Source of the DNA: Oscillospiraceae bacterium | Lineage (GTDB): Bacteria; Bacillota; Clostridia; Oscillospirales; Ruminococcaceae | Length of the DNA: 64,000 bases | NCBI GenBank assembly: GCA_020024285.1 | Contig: JAHHTZ010000001.1 | Span: 248,001 to 312,000 of the forward strand | Direction: 5' to 3' | Shown: positions 35,127 to 43,573 of the stretch, piece by piece | How the letters are laid out: the number at the start of each line of letters is the position of its first letter | Numbering within the stretch: the first letter of the stretch is position 1 | Notes under the pieces: model-generated | Told to the model about the DNA's origin: nothing | Seen by the model: only the letters and a program-made list of their open reading frames with translations | Database searches by the model: none | Made by a program: the position numbers and the translations under genes

Positions 35127-36026
35127 TTATTCCAGTTCGTTTGCACGCATTTGGCGCGCAATGTCCGAAATCTTCTTGAGCCGATGGTTGATGCCGGAGC
35201 GCGACACGCCGCCAAGCTCCGCCAGCTCCCGCAGGGTCGCTTCGGGGTGGGTCAGGCGGATCTGCGCCGCCTCCTTGAGCACCACCGGCAGCCCCTCGAG
35301 ATAGCCGTGCTCCTGCAAGTAGTGGATGTCCTTGAGCTGGACGGCGGCGGCTCCTGCGCTTTTCATGATGTTGGAGGTTTCGCAGTTTGTGACGCGGTTG
35401 ACCTGATTGCGCATATCCTTGTAGATCTTGACGTTCATCATCTCCATCGCCGCCTTGTGCGCCCCGAACATCGTTAAAATCTGCTCGATGGATTCGCTGT
35501 CCTTGACGTAGACGACGGGTGCATCCCGGCGCACCATGCTGCGCGCATGGATGCCCTGCTGCTCGAAAATCATCATCAGCTGCTGCGCCGCCTCGTCCGA
35601 GGGGCAGATGATCTCAAAGTGATAGTCCTTTTTGGGGTCGGAGAGGTTCCCCGCCGAAAGCATCGCTCCCGCCAGGAACGCATGAACGTCCGACGGCTTT
35701 GAGATCAGGGGCTTTGTGTTCTCTTTGCCGAAAAAATCGAAGACGCGGCGGCGGTCGTTTTCGTCGTCCACGGTGACGATGTACGTCTTTTTCTCAAAGT
35801 TCCCGCTGTATTCGCGCGTTGTCACGCTTGCCGCCATCGGGATCTGCGCAAAAATCAGGCGGGCACAGAGTCTGGCGACTGCCTTGTGCTCTGTGCTCAC
35901 CTGGATCATCGTTTCGTCAAAGCGCCGCCCAAACAAAAGCATCCCATACAGCAAGGGACGTCCGCCGTGGCTCAAAAGCGCCTTGTTGTGGCATACTTCG
36001 TTTTTTACCTGATGGGCAAAGGTCAT
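35127..36026 (-). CDS. whiA: DNA-binding protein WhiA
   Basis: The 299-residue protein has an N-terminal LAGLIDADG-like domain ('RRFDETMIQVSTEH', 'FLAGAMLSAGNLSDP') and a C-terminal helix-turn-helix ('LRELAELGGVSRSGINHRL'). WhiA controls sporulation-type division genes in Actinobacteria and affects cell division in Bacillus. It is near rapZ as usual, but the yvcK gene normally between them is absent here. Confidence 0.95.
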   Translation of the reverse strand: MTFAHQVKNEVCHNKALLSHGGRPLLYGMLLFGRRFDETMIQVSTEHKAVARLCARLIFAQIPMAASVTTREYSGNFEKKTYIVTVDDENDRRRVFDFFGKENTKPLISKPSDVHAFLAGAMLSAGNLSDPKKDYHFEIICPSDEAAQQLMMIFEQQGIHARSMVRRDAPVVYVKDSESIEQILTMFGAHKAAMEMMNVKIYKDMRNQVNRVTNCETSNIMKSAGAAAVQLKDIHYLQEHGYLEGLPVVLKEAAQIRLTHPEATLRELAELGGVSRSGINHRLKKISDIARQMRANELE

Positions 36027-36110
36027 TGTTCTTCCACTCTCCTGTGTTGTATCCTTATGGCTTGTTTGAAAATAGAGAAATTGGCAAATTTTCGATTGTT
36101 CAAACAGCCC

Positions 36111-36986
36111 TTAGTGATTGAATTTTTTGCGCTCGATGTCGCGGTGGTTCACCATCGTCACATAGCCGAGCTGTTCGATGTGTTCTGCCAGCGCCTGTGC
36201 CACTGCCACCGAGCGGTGGCGTCCGCCGGTGCATCCGATGGCGATCCCGAGCTGGCTTTTCTGCTCCTCGTTGCAGTACAGCGGCAGCATATAGTCCAAA
36301 AAGGAATAGAGCCGCCGCAGCATCCCCTGTGTTTCGGGGCTGTCCATTACAAAATCGCGCACAGGCTTGTCCAGTCCGGTGTGCTCGCGCAGCTCTTCCT
36401 TATAAAAGGGGTTTGGCAGGCAGCGCACGTCGAACATCAGGTCGGCATCCGTCGGCACGCCGTACTTGAAGCCAAACGACATACAATGCACCACGAGCGT
36501 ATCCTTCTGCGACTGGGTGAACAGCTCCTGCATCTGGCAGCGCAGCTGCTGCGTTGAGAGCAGGGAGGTATCGATGACAAAATCCGCCCTGTTTTTCAGC
36601 TCCGACAGCTGGCTGCGCTCCTGCGCGATCGCCTCAGAGAGGGAGTTGCACCCCTCTCCGAGCAGCGGATGGCGTCGGCGCGTCATCTTATAGCGGTTGA
36701 TGATCTCTTCATCACACGCATCGAGAAACACGATCTTGGCAGCATTGCTTTGCAGCTTTGTCAGCACGCTTTGCAGCTTGAAGGAAAAACGCCCCAAGCT
36801 GCGGATATCCGCCACCACCGCAATGCGGTCACCCTCGTTGTTCGGCTGCTGAGTACAGATCTCAAACATCTGACACAGAAGCTCCGGGGGCAGGTTGTCA
36901 ACGCAATAGATCCCCATATCCTCGAGCGCACGGATGGCGATGGATTTCCCTGCTCCCGACATTCCTGTAACAATAATAAACTGCAT
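36111..36986 (-). CDS. rapZ: RapZ/YvcJ nucleotide-binding protein
   Basis: The 291-residue protein has Walker A GMSGAGKS (8-15), the 'VDNLPPELL' motif, 'FLDACDEEIINRYKMTRRRHPL' and the C-terminal domain with 'IAIGCTGGRHRSV'. In Enterobacteria RapZ senses glucosamine-6-phosphate precursors and guides RNase E; Firmicute YvcJ binds UDP-sugars and nucleotides. Neighbours murB and whiA fit a cell-wall precursor link. Confidence 0.94.
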   Translation of the reverse strand: MQFIIVTGMSGAGKSIAIRALEDMGIYCVDNLPPELLCQMFEICTQQPNNEGDRIAVVADIRSLGRFSFKLQSVLTKLQSNAAKIVFLDACDEEIINRYKMTRRRHPLLGEGCNSLSEAIAQERSQLSELKNRADFVIDTSLLSTQQLRCQMQELFTQSQKDTLVVHCMSFGFKYGVPTDADLMFDVRCLPNPFYKEELREHTGLDKPVRDFVMDSPETQGMLRRLYSFLDYMLPLYCNEEQKSQLGIAIGCTGGRHRSVAVAQALAEHIEQLGYVTMVNHRDIERKKFNH

Positions 36987-37015
36987 ATCTCATCCTCTGT
37001 TTTCTTTTTCCGGGA

Positions 37016-37924
37016 TCATTCCCAGTATTCTACTTCCCGCTCCAATGTGAAGCCCGTCTGTTCCCGCACGATTTCCTGCACCTGACGGATCAGCTCCAAA
37101 ATATCGCAGCAGCTCCCCTTCTGGTCGTTGATGAGAAAGCCTGCATGCTTTTGACTGACGCAGGCTCCGCCCACGCGATGCCCCTTGAGTCCGCACCCGT
37201 CGATGAGTGCGGAGGCAAACGCCCCCTCGGGGCGCTTGAAGGTGCTGCCGGCATTGGGATATTCGAGCGGCTGCTTGCTGCGGCGGCGCTCCATCACGTC
37301 GTCCATTTTCGCTTTGATCGTTTCACGGTCGCCCTCCTCAAGGGTGAACGCCGCCTCCAAGATCAGGCATTGCTTCCCTGTGAAAAAGCTGTGGCGGTAG
37401 GAGAGGTCGAGTTCTTCTGCCGAAGAAACGTGCTCCTCCCCCGACTCGTCAAGATAGCGCACCCACAAAAGGCGATCCTTGATTTCCCCGCCGTATGCTC
37501 CCGCGTTCATATACACGGCGCCCCCCACGGAGCCGGGGATGCCGTAGGCAAATTCGAGCCCGCTCAGTCCCTCCCCCAGCGCATAGCTGCACAGGGCGCA
37601 GAGCGCTTCCCCCGCCCATGCCCGCACGACGTTGTTTTCGCGCACGATGCTTTTCTCAGACGGCGCAAGATGAAGCACCAGCCCAGAAACACCCGAATCG
37701 CTGACAAGGAGGTTTGAACCTTTGCCAAGGACGCGCAGCGGGATGGCTTGATTTTTTGCCTCCCTCCAAAGCGCCGCTGCCTGCTCTGCGTTGAAAGCCT
37801 CTGCAAAAAGGTCGGCACACCCACCCACCCGAAAGGTGGTGTGCCGGCTGAGGGCTTCTCCCTGTATGCAGCGGCATCCTGTCCTTTGGCAGCTGTTTTC
37901 TAATTCTTTGATCCATTGTTCCAT
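37016..37924 (-). CDS. murB: UDP-N-acetylenolpyruvoylglucosamine reductase
   Basis: The 302-residue flavoenzyme reduces UDP-GlcNAc-enolpyruvate to UDP-MurNAc. The FAD-binding segments are clear: 'HTTFRVGGCADLF', 'LGKGSNLLVSDSG', 'GLEFAYGIPGSVGGAVYMNAGAYG'. The substrate-binding C-terminal domain carries 'PNAGSTFKRP' with the catalytic Ser. It has the short, type II-like length common in Firmicutes. It lies between hprK and rapZ. Confidence 0.96.
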   Translation of the reverse strand: MEQWIKELENSCQRTGCRCIQGEALSRHTTFRVGGCADLFAEAFNAEQAAALWREAKNQAIPLRVLGKGSNLLVSDSGVSGLVLHLAPSEKSIVRENNVVRAWAGEALCALCSYALGEGLSGLEFAYGIPGSVGGAVYMNAGAYGGEIKDRLLWVRYLDESGEEHVSSAEELDLSYRHSFFTGKQCLILEAAFTLEEGDRETIKAKMDDVMERRRSKQPLEYPNAGSTFKRPEGAFASALIDGCGLKGHRVGGACVSQKHAGFLINDQKGSCCDILELIRQVQEIVREQTGFTLEREVEYWE

Positions 37925-37983
37925 GGGGGTATCAACCTTTCTTTTCGATGTTTATACCAATAATATGGGATGTTTTCCCGCGA

Positions 37984-38901
37984 CTATTCCACCATGCCGA
38001 GATTCTGCAAAAGCTCCTGCGCCGCGTTGTACCCCAGCTTCTTCTGGCGGCTGTTCATCGCTGCCACCTCGATGATGATGGCGAGGTTTCGTCCCGGCTT
38101 TACGGGGATGGTAAGACATGGGATGTTGAGCCCCAAAAGCTCTACATATTCATCCTCAAGCCCCATTCTGTCATAGACCTTCTGCGAATCCCAGTTTTCG
38201 AGCTTGATGACAAGCTCGACCTTTTCGCTCACCTTGACAGAGCCCATGCCGAACACCCGGCGCGCATTGATGATGCCGACGCCGCGCAGCTCCATGAAGT
38301 GGCGGATGTTGTCCGGCGACTGCCCCACAAGCGTGCGGTCCGATACGCGGCGCAGCTCCACTGCGTCATCCGCAACAAGGCGGTGTCCGCGCTTGATAAG
38401 CTCGATGGCGGTTTCGCTTTTTCCGACGCCGCTCTCGCCCATGATGAGGATACCCTCACCGTAGACCTCCACCAGAACACCGTGGCGCGTCATGCGCGGT
38501 GCAAGCTCCACGCTGAGGATGGACATGGCGGACGCAATGAGCGCAGAGGTCTGCTGGTCGCTTTTGAGGAGCGGGACATTGCGCCTTTGAGCAGCCTTTA
38601 TCATATACTCCGGCGCTTCTACCCCTTTGCACAGGACAACCGCCGGCATATCCTGACAGAAGTACCGGTCGATCGTTTTTTCCTGCTGCTCAAGGTCAAA
38701 GCTTTGCAAATAATCCATCTCTGCGGTACCGATCATCTGAAGGCGTTCTGTTTCAAAGCCTTCATAAAAGCCGGCAAGCTGCAGGCCCGGTCGGTTGACG
38801 TTGGGCGTTGTGACAAAATGCTCCGCGGGATCACCCGGCATAGCAAGGACTTCCAGTTTCAAATCGCGAATCAGTTTTTCCAAGGATACACGGTATTCCA
38901 T
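37984..38901 (-). CDS. hprK: HPr kinase/phosphorylase
   Basis: The 305-residue bifunctional enzyme phosphorylates and dephosphorylates HPr on Ser46. The C-terminal domain has Walker A 'GESGVGKSETAIEL', the HprK signature 'MELRGVGIINARRVFG' and 'DRMGLEDEYVELLGL'. Its substrates here would be the HPr at 13218 and perhaps the HPr-like protein encoded divergently at 39312. Starts with GGAGGAG before the ATG. Confidence 0.96.
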   Translation of the reverse strand: MEYRVSLEKLIRDLKLEVLAMPGDPAEHFVTTPNVNRPGLQLAGFYEGFETERLQMIGTAEMDYLQSFDLEQQEKTIDRYFCQDMPAVVLCKGVEAPEYMIKAAQRRNVPLLKSDQQTSALIASAMSILSVELAPRMTRHGVLVEVYGEGILIMGESGVGKSETAIELIKRGHRLVADDAVELRRVSDRTLVGQSPDNIRHFMELRGVGIINARRVFGMGSVKVSEKVELVIKLENWDSQKVYDRMGLEDEYVELLGLNIPCLTIPVKPGRNLAIIIEVAAMNSRQKKLGYNAAQELLQNLGMVE

Positions 38902-39031
38902 TTTATCTCCTCCGTTGTTTCCATCCGCTCACGCGAAGGATCTTCTTATCTTTTCCCCAAGGGAGAGCTGCTGCCTGCCGCAGAGCTGCGATGCCAAGGC
39001 AGGAGCGAGCCATCCTGACAACTTTGTTGTT

Positions 39032-39060
39032 ATTATAGCATAGATGCGCCGCCTTCACAA
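39032..39060 (-). promoter_or_regulatory. Promoter of hprK-murB-rapZ-whiA-dnaE
   Basis: Minus-strand TTGTGA (39060-39055) and TATAAT (39037-39032) are 17 bases apart, with TGC before the -10. An ACAAC/GTTGT repeat lies just downstream. Confidence 0.8.
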
Positions 39061-39260
39061 TGAATCGCCGCATGAGAATTTGCCTTTCTCCAAGAGGATT
39101 GCGCCGCAATGCAGGGATTCCTGCGATTTCCTGCACTGATACCAAAAAAATGCAGGAATATCCGGCATCAATTTTTCTATAAATCCTCCCTGTCAGCCTC
39201 CTGTTCATTGTCAATATTACTAAAGTTTTTATTTTTCTTAGGGTATTTCCTCCAAAGCCC

Positions 39261-39289
39261 TTGCGCTTTTTTGCAAAACAGGGTAGTAT
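39261..39289 (+). promoter_or_regulatory. Promoter of the HPr-like gene
   Basis: TTGCGC (39261-39266) and TAGTAT (39284-39289) are 17 bases apart, 22 bases before the ATG. Confidence 0.65.
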
Positions 39290-39311
39290 TGGGCAAAAAG
39301 GAGGGATCGAC

Positions 39312-39539
39312 ATGATTCAATATATCAAATTAAACAGTGCAAAGGAATGTACCGATTTTGTGAATCTTGCTTGCCAGTTTGATTCAGAAATCAGCCTGCA
39401 CACCGACAGCGAAATGGTTGACGCAAAATCCTTGCTCAACGTTCTGGCGATGGACCATAACAAGCCGATCCACGTTGTAACCGAGGATGCACGCTTCCTC
39501 CATGCCATTCAGGATTGGGCAGTGAAACAGCCTGCCTAA
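39312..39539 (+). CDS. HPr-like (Crh-like) protein lacking the catalytic His15
   Basis: This 75-residue protein aligns with HPr from the second strand on: 'DAKSLLNVLAMD' places Ser40 at the HprK target position (Ser46 of HPr), and 'FLHAIQDW' matches the last helix. The loop that carries His15 in HPr ('GLHARPA') is missing and shortened. It therefore cannot accept phosphate from enzyme I but may still be an HprK substrate, like Bacillus Crh. It is divergent from hprK. AAGGAGGG precedes the ATG at 39312. Confidence 0.78.
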   Translation: MIQYIKLNSAKECTDFVNLACQFDSEISLHTDSEMVDAKSLLNVLAMDHNKPIHVVTEDARFLHAIQDWAVKQPA

Positions 39540-39569
39540 CGCCCCTTGTAACATAATTTTACTGTAATA

Positions 39570-39628
39570 GCAATCCCCCCTGACACAGTGCGACAGACTA
39601 TGCCAGGGGGGATTGTATCATTTTATTT
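39570..39628. terminator. Terminator between the HPr-like gene and the DAACS symporter gene
   Basis: CAATCCCCCCTG (39571-39582) and CAGGGGGGATTG (39604-39615) form a perfect 12-bp stem with a T-rich tail on the plus side. Confidence 0.85.
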
Positions 39629-39652
39629 TACAGTGTAAAATAACAGGTCGGA

Positions 39653-40894
39653 TTAGTATGTAACGGTCTTTTTCTCGTTGTATACATCGCGGTCGAGCTC
39701 TCCCATTTTGGAAGCTACCAGCATACCAACCATAACGTCAACGTCAACGTTCATCAAGGTTCTGAACATACCTGCAAACCAGTCGATACCGATGAGGATC
39801 GCGATGCTTTCCAGCGGCAGACCGAGGGAAGATGCAAGGAAGGTGTAAACGATGACAGAGCCGCCCGGTACCGAGATGGTGCCCATGCACATCAGGCAGG
39901 ACAGCAGGATTGCCATACCCATCTGATATGGGGTCATGTTGATTCCGGTGGACTGTGCCATGAAGAAGATTGCTGCAACATAGCACTGTGCTGCGCCGCA
40001 GCTGTTCATGGACATGGTGATTGGACCTGTGAATTCTGCAATTTTTTTGCTCATGCCAAATTTGGTCACGGAGTCTTCCATTTTTGTTGGCAGACAAATT
40101 GCACCGGAGGTTGTTGTTACTGCCATCATGGACATTTTTGCAAATTTCTTAGGCATTTTGAGGAAGTTTACTTTGCACATTGCGCCGGTGAATGGGATAA
40201 ACAGTACAAACTGGATCAGGTCACCGATGAGCAGCAGGAGCAGGAATTTGAGCATTGGGATGATTACAGTAAATCCGGTGGAGCCTGCAACGTTTGCAAG
40301 CAGACAGAAAATACCGATCGGAGCAACATTCATCACTGTTTTGATGATGTTGGTAACAATGGTGTTCATGCCTTTTACCCAGTCTACCATATTGCGGTTT
40401 CCGGTCTGTTTTGTGTACAGACCCATTGCCATACCAAACAGCAGAGAGAATACGATACATGGTACCATATCACTCTTTGCCATCGAATTGATGATGTTGG
40501 TTGGGACAAAATTGAGCAGGGTGTCCTGGATGGAGGTGGACTGGATCGTTGCATTTGCAATTTCCTCTGCGTTCGCAATCTCGATGCCAATACCCGGTTT
40601 CATCAAAAGGGACAAGCCAACGCCAAGGCTTGCGGAAATGAGTGTGAAGAAAATGATCCATTTGAATGTGTGAAAGCCCATTTTACCAACGTCCTGGCTG
40701 TCACTTCCGCCAACTGCATTTGCTACAGATGACATAACAAGAAGTACAACGGACATCTGGATCAAACGGATAAAAATATCACCGATAAATTTAATGTTTG
40801 CTGCCCACGGGCCGACCAAGGAGCCAAAGATAATGCCGCCGACGGTTGCGAGCAAAATCTGATTCGTTAAAGAAATTGAAAACTTCTTTGCCAT
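39653..40894 (-). CDS. Dicarboxylate/amino acid:cation symporter (DAACS family)
   Basis: The 413-residue membrane protein has about eight helices and two re-entrant loops. The conserved loop regions read 'MAVTTTSGAICLPT', 'GPITMSMNSCGAAQCYVA' and 'GTISVPGGSVIVYTFLASSLGLP', near the GltP/SstT/DctA fold but with unusual residues for classic glutamate transport. The substrate is uncertain; small acids or amino acids are likely. It lies at the downstream end of the allantoin operon, 140 bases after the regulator gene, so it may be co-expressed with it. Confidence 0.82.
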   Translation of the reverse strand: MAKKFSISLTNQILLATVGGIIFGSLVGPWAANIKFIGDIFIRLIQMSVVLLVMSSVANAVGGSDSQDVGKMGFHTFKWIIFFTLISASLGVGLSLLMKPGIGIEIANAEEIANATIQSTSIQDTLLNFVPTNIINSMAKSDMVPCIVFSLLFGMAMGLYTKQTGNRNMVDWVKGMNTIVTNIIKTVMNVAPIGIFCLLANVAGSTGFTVIIPMLKFLLLLLIGDLIQFVLFIPFTGAMCKVNFLKMPKKFAKMSMMAVTTTSGAICLPTKMEDSVTKFGMSKKIAEFTGPITMSMNSCGAAQCYVAAIFFMAQSTGINMTPYQMGMAILLSCLMCMGTISVPGGSVIVYTFLASSLGLPLESIAILIGIDWFAGMFRTLMNVDVDVMVGMLVASKMGELDRDVYNEKKTVTY

Positions 40895-40929
40895 TTTAAC
40901 TCTTTCCCTTCGTCATATTATGATTGCAG

Positions 40930-41048
40930 CACTCCTGCATGATTAAAATCAGCCATGCAGGAGCCTTGCGGTATGATACAGAAGAGAGCGCGGGATATTT
41001 TTGGGGTCCCACGCTCCAAACAATAATTACAGGATCATCTGTAATTAT
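40930..41048 (-). promoter_or_regulatory. Hairpins between the XRE-GntR regulator gene and the DAACS symporter gene
   Basis: Three inverted repeats are present: ATAATTACAG (41023-41032) with its exact complement at 41039-41048, overlapping the regulator's stop; a GAGCG-CGGGA/TCCCACGCTC stem (about 40986-41016); and CTCCTGCATG (40932-40941) with 40954-40963. They could end or tune transcription into the symporter gene, or be operators. None has a long T-run. Confidence 0.45.
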
Positions 41049-42027
41049 ATCGATCCTTTGACTTTCTCAAATGATATTCCATCGCTTGTTCTGCTTCTTT
41101 TTCATTGTGAGTCAGGATGCTTCCGTATATTTTTTGATGTTCTTCGTAAATCTCTTTGAGCTGTTCTTCGTAGATCATCCCTGTTTGACTGATGTGCTTC
41201 ATAAGATTGCTGATCGTTTCAACCATGTTGTACAGGACCTCATTCCCGGAAGCTTTTGCAATGCAGGTATGAAATTTGATATCGTAATCCCAGAATTCCC
41301 GATAGTTTTTCTCGATGTAGGCACAATTCATCCGATGTGTGATATCAGAGAGCATCTGCATACATTTTTCATCTGCACAGCCCGAAGCCAGACGTGCAGC
41401 CTTTACTTCAAGCAAATTTCTCACGGCAATGATGTCGTCTACCTGTCCTCCGTTCAAAAACAAAGACCAAGAGAGGGGGATCACAAAGAACTGTGATTCA
41501 TTTTTGCTGATATATGTCCCCTGTCCGGGATGGATATCCACCAATCCCAAAACGTCCAGGACCTTCATCGCCTCTCTTACAGTAGAGCGACCAACCTGAA
41601 AGCGGTTTGCAAGCTCGCGGTCAGATTCAATCTTATCTCCCCTTTTGAGTTTTTTCTCAAAAATTTGTTCTGCAAAATAGAAGGTAAGCTGATTGATCAG
41701 CTGGGCGATCCCGCTTTTCTTGGGGCTTTTACATTGGTCTAACTGTGTTTCAGTCGAATCAGGGAGCAAAACGGTCAGCTTTTGTGCAAATTCCGCAGGG
41801 TCCATGGAAAATATCATCGGATCAAGCGAGAGCTTGGATGCCACTTTTAAAATGACATCCTTTAATTTTGCGCTTCCCTTTGCTTCCAGATTCGAATAAC
41901 TTGCAACACTCATAGGGTTTTTATTTTCTTCTTCTAAAAAACATCCAATAAATTCCTTCTGAGTCAGTCTTAGATGTTTTCTCAGAACCCTTAAATTCTC
42001 ATGTTTATATATGGGGCTCAAGGACAT
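41035..42027 (-). CDS. Fused XRE-GntR-FCD transcriptional regulator
   Basis: The 330-residue protein has three parts. Residues about 10-72 look like an XRE-type helix-turn-helix ('LRVLRKHLRLTQKEFIGCF', 'SVASYSNLEAKG'). Residues 106-173 are a full GntR winged helix ('RGDKIESDRELANRFQVGRSTVREAMKVL', 'GQGTYI'). Residues about 190-325 form an FCD ligand domain with the metal or ligand His pattern ('DYDIKFHTCIAKASGN', 'EHQKIYGSI'). FCD regulators sense small carboxylates. It follows allC by 48 bases, within the allantoin operon, so an intermediate such as allantoate, glyoxylate or oxamate is a likely ligand (inference). Confidence 0.85.
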   Translation of the reverse strand: MSLSPIYKHENLRVLRKHLRLTQKEFIGCFLEEENKNPMSVASYSNLEAKGSAKLKDVILKVASKLSLDPMIFSMDPAEFAQKLTVLLPDSTETQLDQCKSPKKSGIAQLINQLTFYFAEQIFEKKLKRGDKIESDRELANRFQVGRSTVREAMKVLDVLGLVDIHPGQGTYISKNESQFFVIPLSWSLFLNGGQVDDIIAVRNLLEVKAARLASGCADEKCMQMLSDITHRMNCAYIEKNYREFWDYDIKFHTCIAKASGNEVLYNMVETISNLMKHISQTGMIYEEQLKEIYEEHQKIYGSILTHNEKEAEQAMEYHLRKSKDRYNYR

Positions 42028-42075
42028 CTTCCTCCACTATACGCAATCTTATCGGCAGCAGTCGATTTGGATAAA

Positions 42076-43317
42076 CTATTCCTGAAGCAATTTTGCTGCA
42101 AGCTCGCTCATTACAACAGTTGCTTTTGCAAAATCGCTGTATTTTGTAAACTCAACCGGGCAATGGCTTCTGCCGTCTTTACTTGGTACAAACAGCATAA
42201 CGGTAGGAAGCACCTGACCGATTTCAAGAGCATCGTGTCCTGCACCGCTTGGCATATATTTGTAGCTGTAGTTGTGCTTTTTGCAGCTCTCCTCCATGAT
42301 CTTGAGCATATCCTGAGAGAGATCTACCGGTGTGATCACGAGCTTTGTATCGATTTCGTAGCTTCCGCCCATTGCTTTTACTTCGCGGTCCAAAGCAGCG
42401 CGGATTCTTTTTGCGATATCGTTGATGTTGTCGTTGCTTCTGGAACGGATATCTACTGTGAATTCTACGCGCTCTGCAACGATGTTCATGCCGCCCGGAA
42501 CGGTTTTGATGTATCCGGTTGTAGCAACGGTGCCGTCTGCTTTTTCTCTTGCCCAATCCGGGATTTTGGAGATTACCTTGGTTGCAGCGTCAACTGCGTC
42601 CAGACGCATATCCATTGGGGTTGTGCCTGCATGGTCTGCTCTGCCGTGAACGGTTACCATGTATCTCTGGATACCTACGATGCAGTCTACCAGACCGAGC
42701 TCGATGTTTTCTGTATCAAGAACCGGACCCTGCTCGATGTGTGCTTCGAGGAAGTGACCGATGGAGCCTTTTGGCCATTTTGCATCCTCGATCTTCTCCG
42801 GGTCGAGTCCGTAGGATTTCATTGCATCATAGATGGAGATGCCATCCTTGTCTTTGAAGTTTTTGCAGTAGTTGACATCGCGGTTGCCGAGCATTGCACC
42901 GGAGCCGAAGTATCCTGTGCCAAAGCGCATACCTTCTTCATCGCAGAAGCCAACAACAACAAAATTACGTTTTGGAACAATGCCGTTTTCTTTGAGCTGT
43001 CTTGCTACTTCGATTGCGCAGATCACGCCGGCGATTCCGTCGAAGTCACCGCCGTTTACTACAGAGTCGTAGTGAGAGCCCATCATAACGCAAGGTGCGG
43101 TTGGGTCTTCCCCCTTCATTACACCGATCACGTTGCCGGCAGCATCTTCTCTTACTTCCAGACCTGCTTCTTCCATGATCTGTTTGAGGAAGTTCACTGC
43201 CTCTCTTGCCTCTTTGGTGAACGGAAGTCTTGTGCAGCCTGCTCCTGGGGTTGCGGTGAACTGTTTGAGTGTTTCCAAATCGCTTGCCACTCTGCCAATA
43301 ATTTTTTCTGTTGCCAT
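42076..43317 (-). CDS. allC: Allantoate amidohydrolase (M20/hydantoinase-carbamoylase family)
   Basis: The 413-residue enzyme shows the M20 metal ligands: 'MGSHYDSV' (His, Asp), 'CDEEGMRFG' (Glu), 'HIEQG', and 'GRADHAGTTPMDMR' in the dimer lid, plus 'PSGAGHDAL' and 'GRSHCP'. By family and context it hydrolyses allantoate to ureidoglycine, CO2 and ammonia. It lies in the same transcript as allE, allD and the AllFG fusion, so it is the better candidate for allantoate than the paralogue at 62062. Confidence 0.88.
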   Translation of the reverse strand: MATEKIIGRVASDLETLKQFTATPGAGCTRLPFTKEAREAVNFLKQIMEEAGLEVREDAAGNVIGVMKGEDPTAPCVMMGSHYDSVVNGGDFDGIAGVICAIEVARQLKENGIVPKRNFVVVGFCDEEGMRFGTGYFGSGAMLGNRDVNYCKNFKDKDGISIYDAMKSYGLDPEKIEDAKWPKGSIGHFLEAHIEQGPVLDTENIELGLVDCIVGIQRYMVTVHGRADHAGTTPMDMRLDAVDAATKVISKIPDWAREKADGTVATTGYIKTVPGGMNIVAERVEFTVDIRSRSNDNINDIAKRIRAALDREVKAMGGSYEIDTKLVITPVDLSQDMLKIMEESCKKHNYSYKYMPSGAGHDALEIGQVLPTVMLFVPSKDGRSHCPVEFTKYSDFAKATVVMSELAAKLLQE

Positions 43318-43347
43318 GTCCTTTTTCCTTTCTTTGATTAAAATATT

Positions 43348-43548
43348 TTATCTCTTTCTCCGATCAAGGATATAGACCTTGAACGGAGAATAAAGCATAG
43401 CTAATACAATAATCACAAGCCCTGTCGTATACATCGGTTTATTCCATGTGCTTAAACCAAGCATGATAATGACAAATGCAATCATAATCGCAATAAAAGC
43501 CATCGTAAGTCCGCCTGCTTTTGATTTCAGGAAGCTCTTCTCTCCCAT
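43348..43548 (-). CDS. Small membrane protein downstream of the LctP permease
   Basis: A 66-residue protein with two hydrophobic helices (about 14-35 and 42-60) and a positively charged C-terminus ('YILDRRKR'). The ATG at 43548 is 12 bases from GGGAG; an in-frame TTG at 43560 touches that site, so the start is uncertain. It begins 25 bases after the LctP stop and may be an accessory subunit. No known family recognised. Confidence 0.65.
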   Translation of the reverse strand: MGEKSFLKSKAGGLTMAFIAIMIAFVIIMLGLSTWNKPMYTTGLVIIVLAMLYSPFKVYILDRRKR

Positions 43549-43573
43549 CGTTGTGCACAACTCCCTTCCTCTG

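Larger units (their letters stand above)
38902..39311. other. Intergenic stretch between divergent hprK and the HPr-like gene
   Basis: It holds both promoters. Between 39108 and 39175 are four closely spaced TGCAGG/CCTGCA elements (for example TGCAGGGATTCCTGC and TGCAGGAATATCC), which may be a local repeat or operator cluster. A minus-strand open frame spans the stretch but looks non-coding. Confidence 0.5.

Noticed and set aside
38903..39313. Long minus-strand open frame upstream of hprK
   Set aside because: It covers the divergent promoters of hprK and the HPr-like gene, has no ribosome site, and its composition (many Arg, Ile, Leu without domain pattern) is not protein-like.
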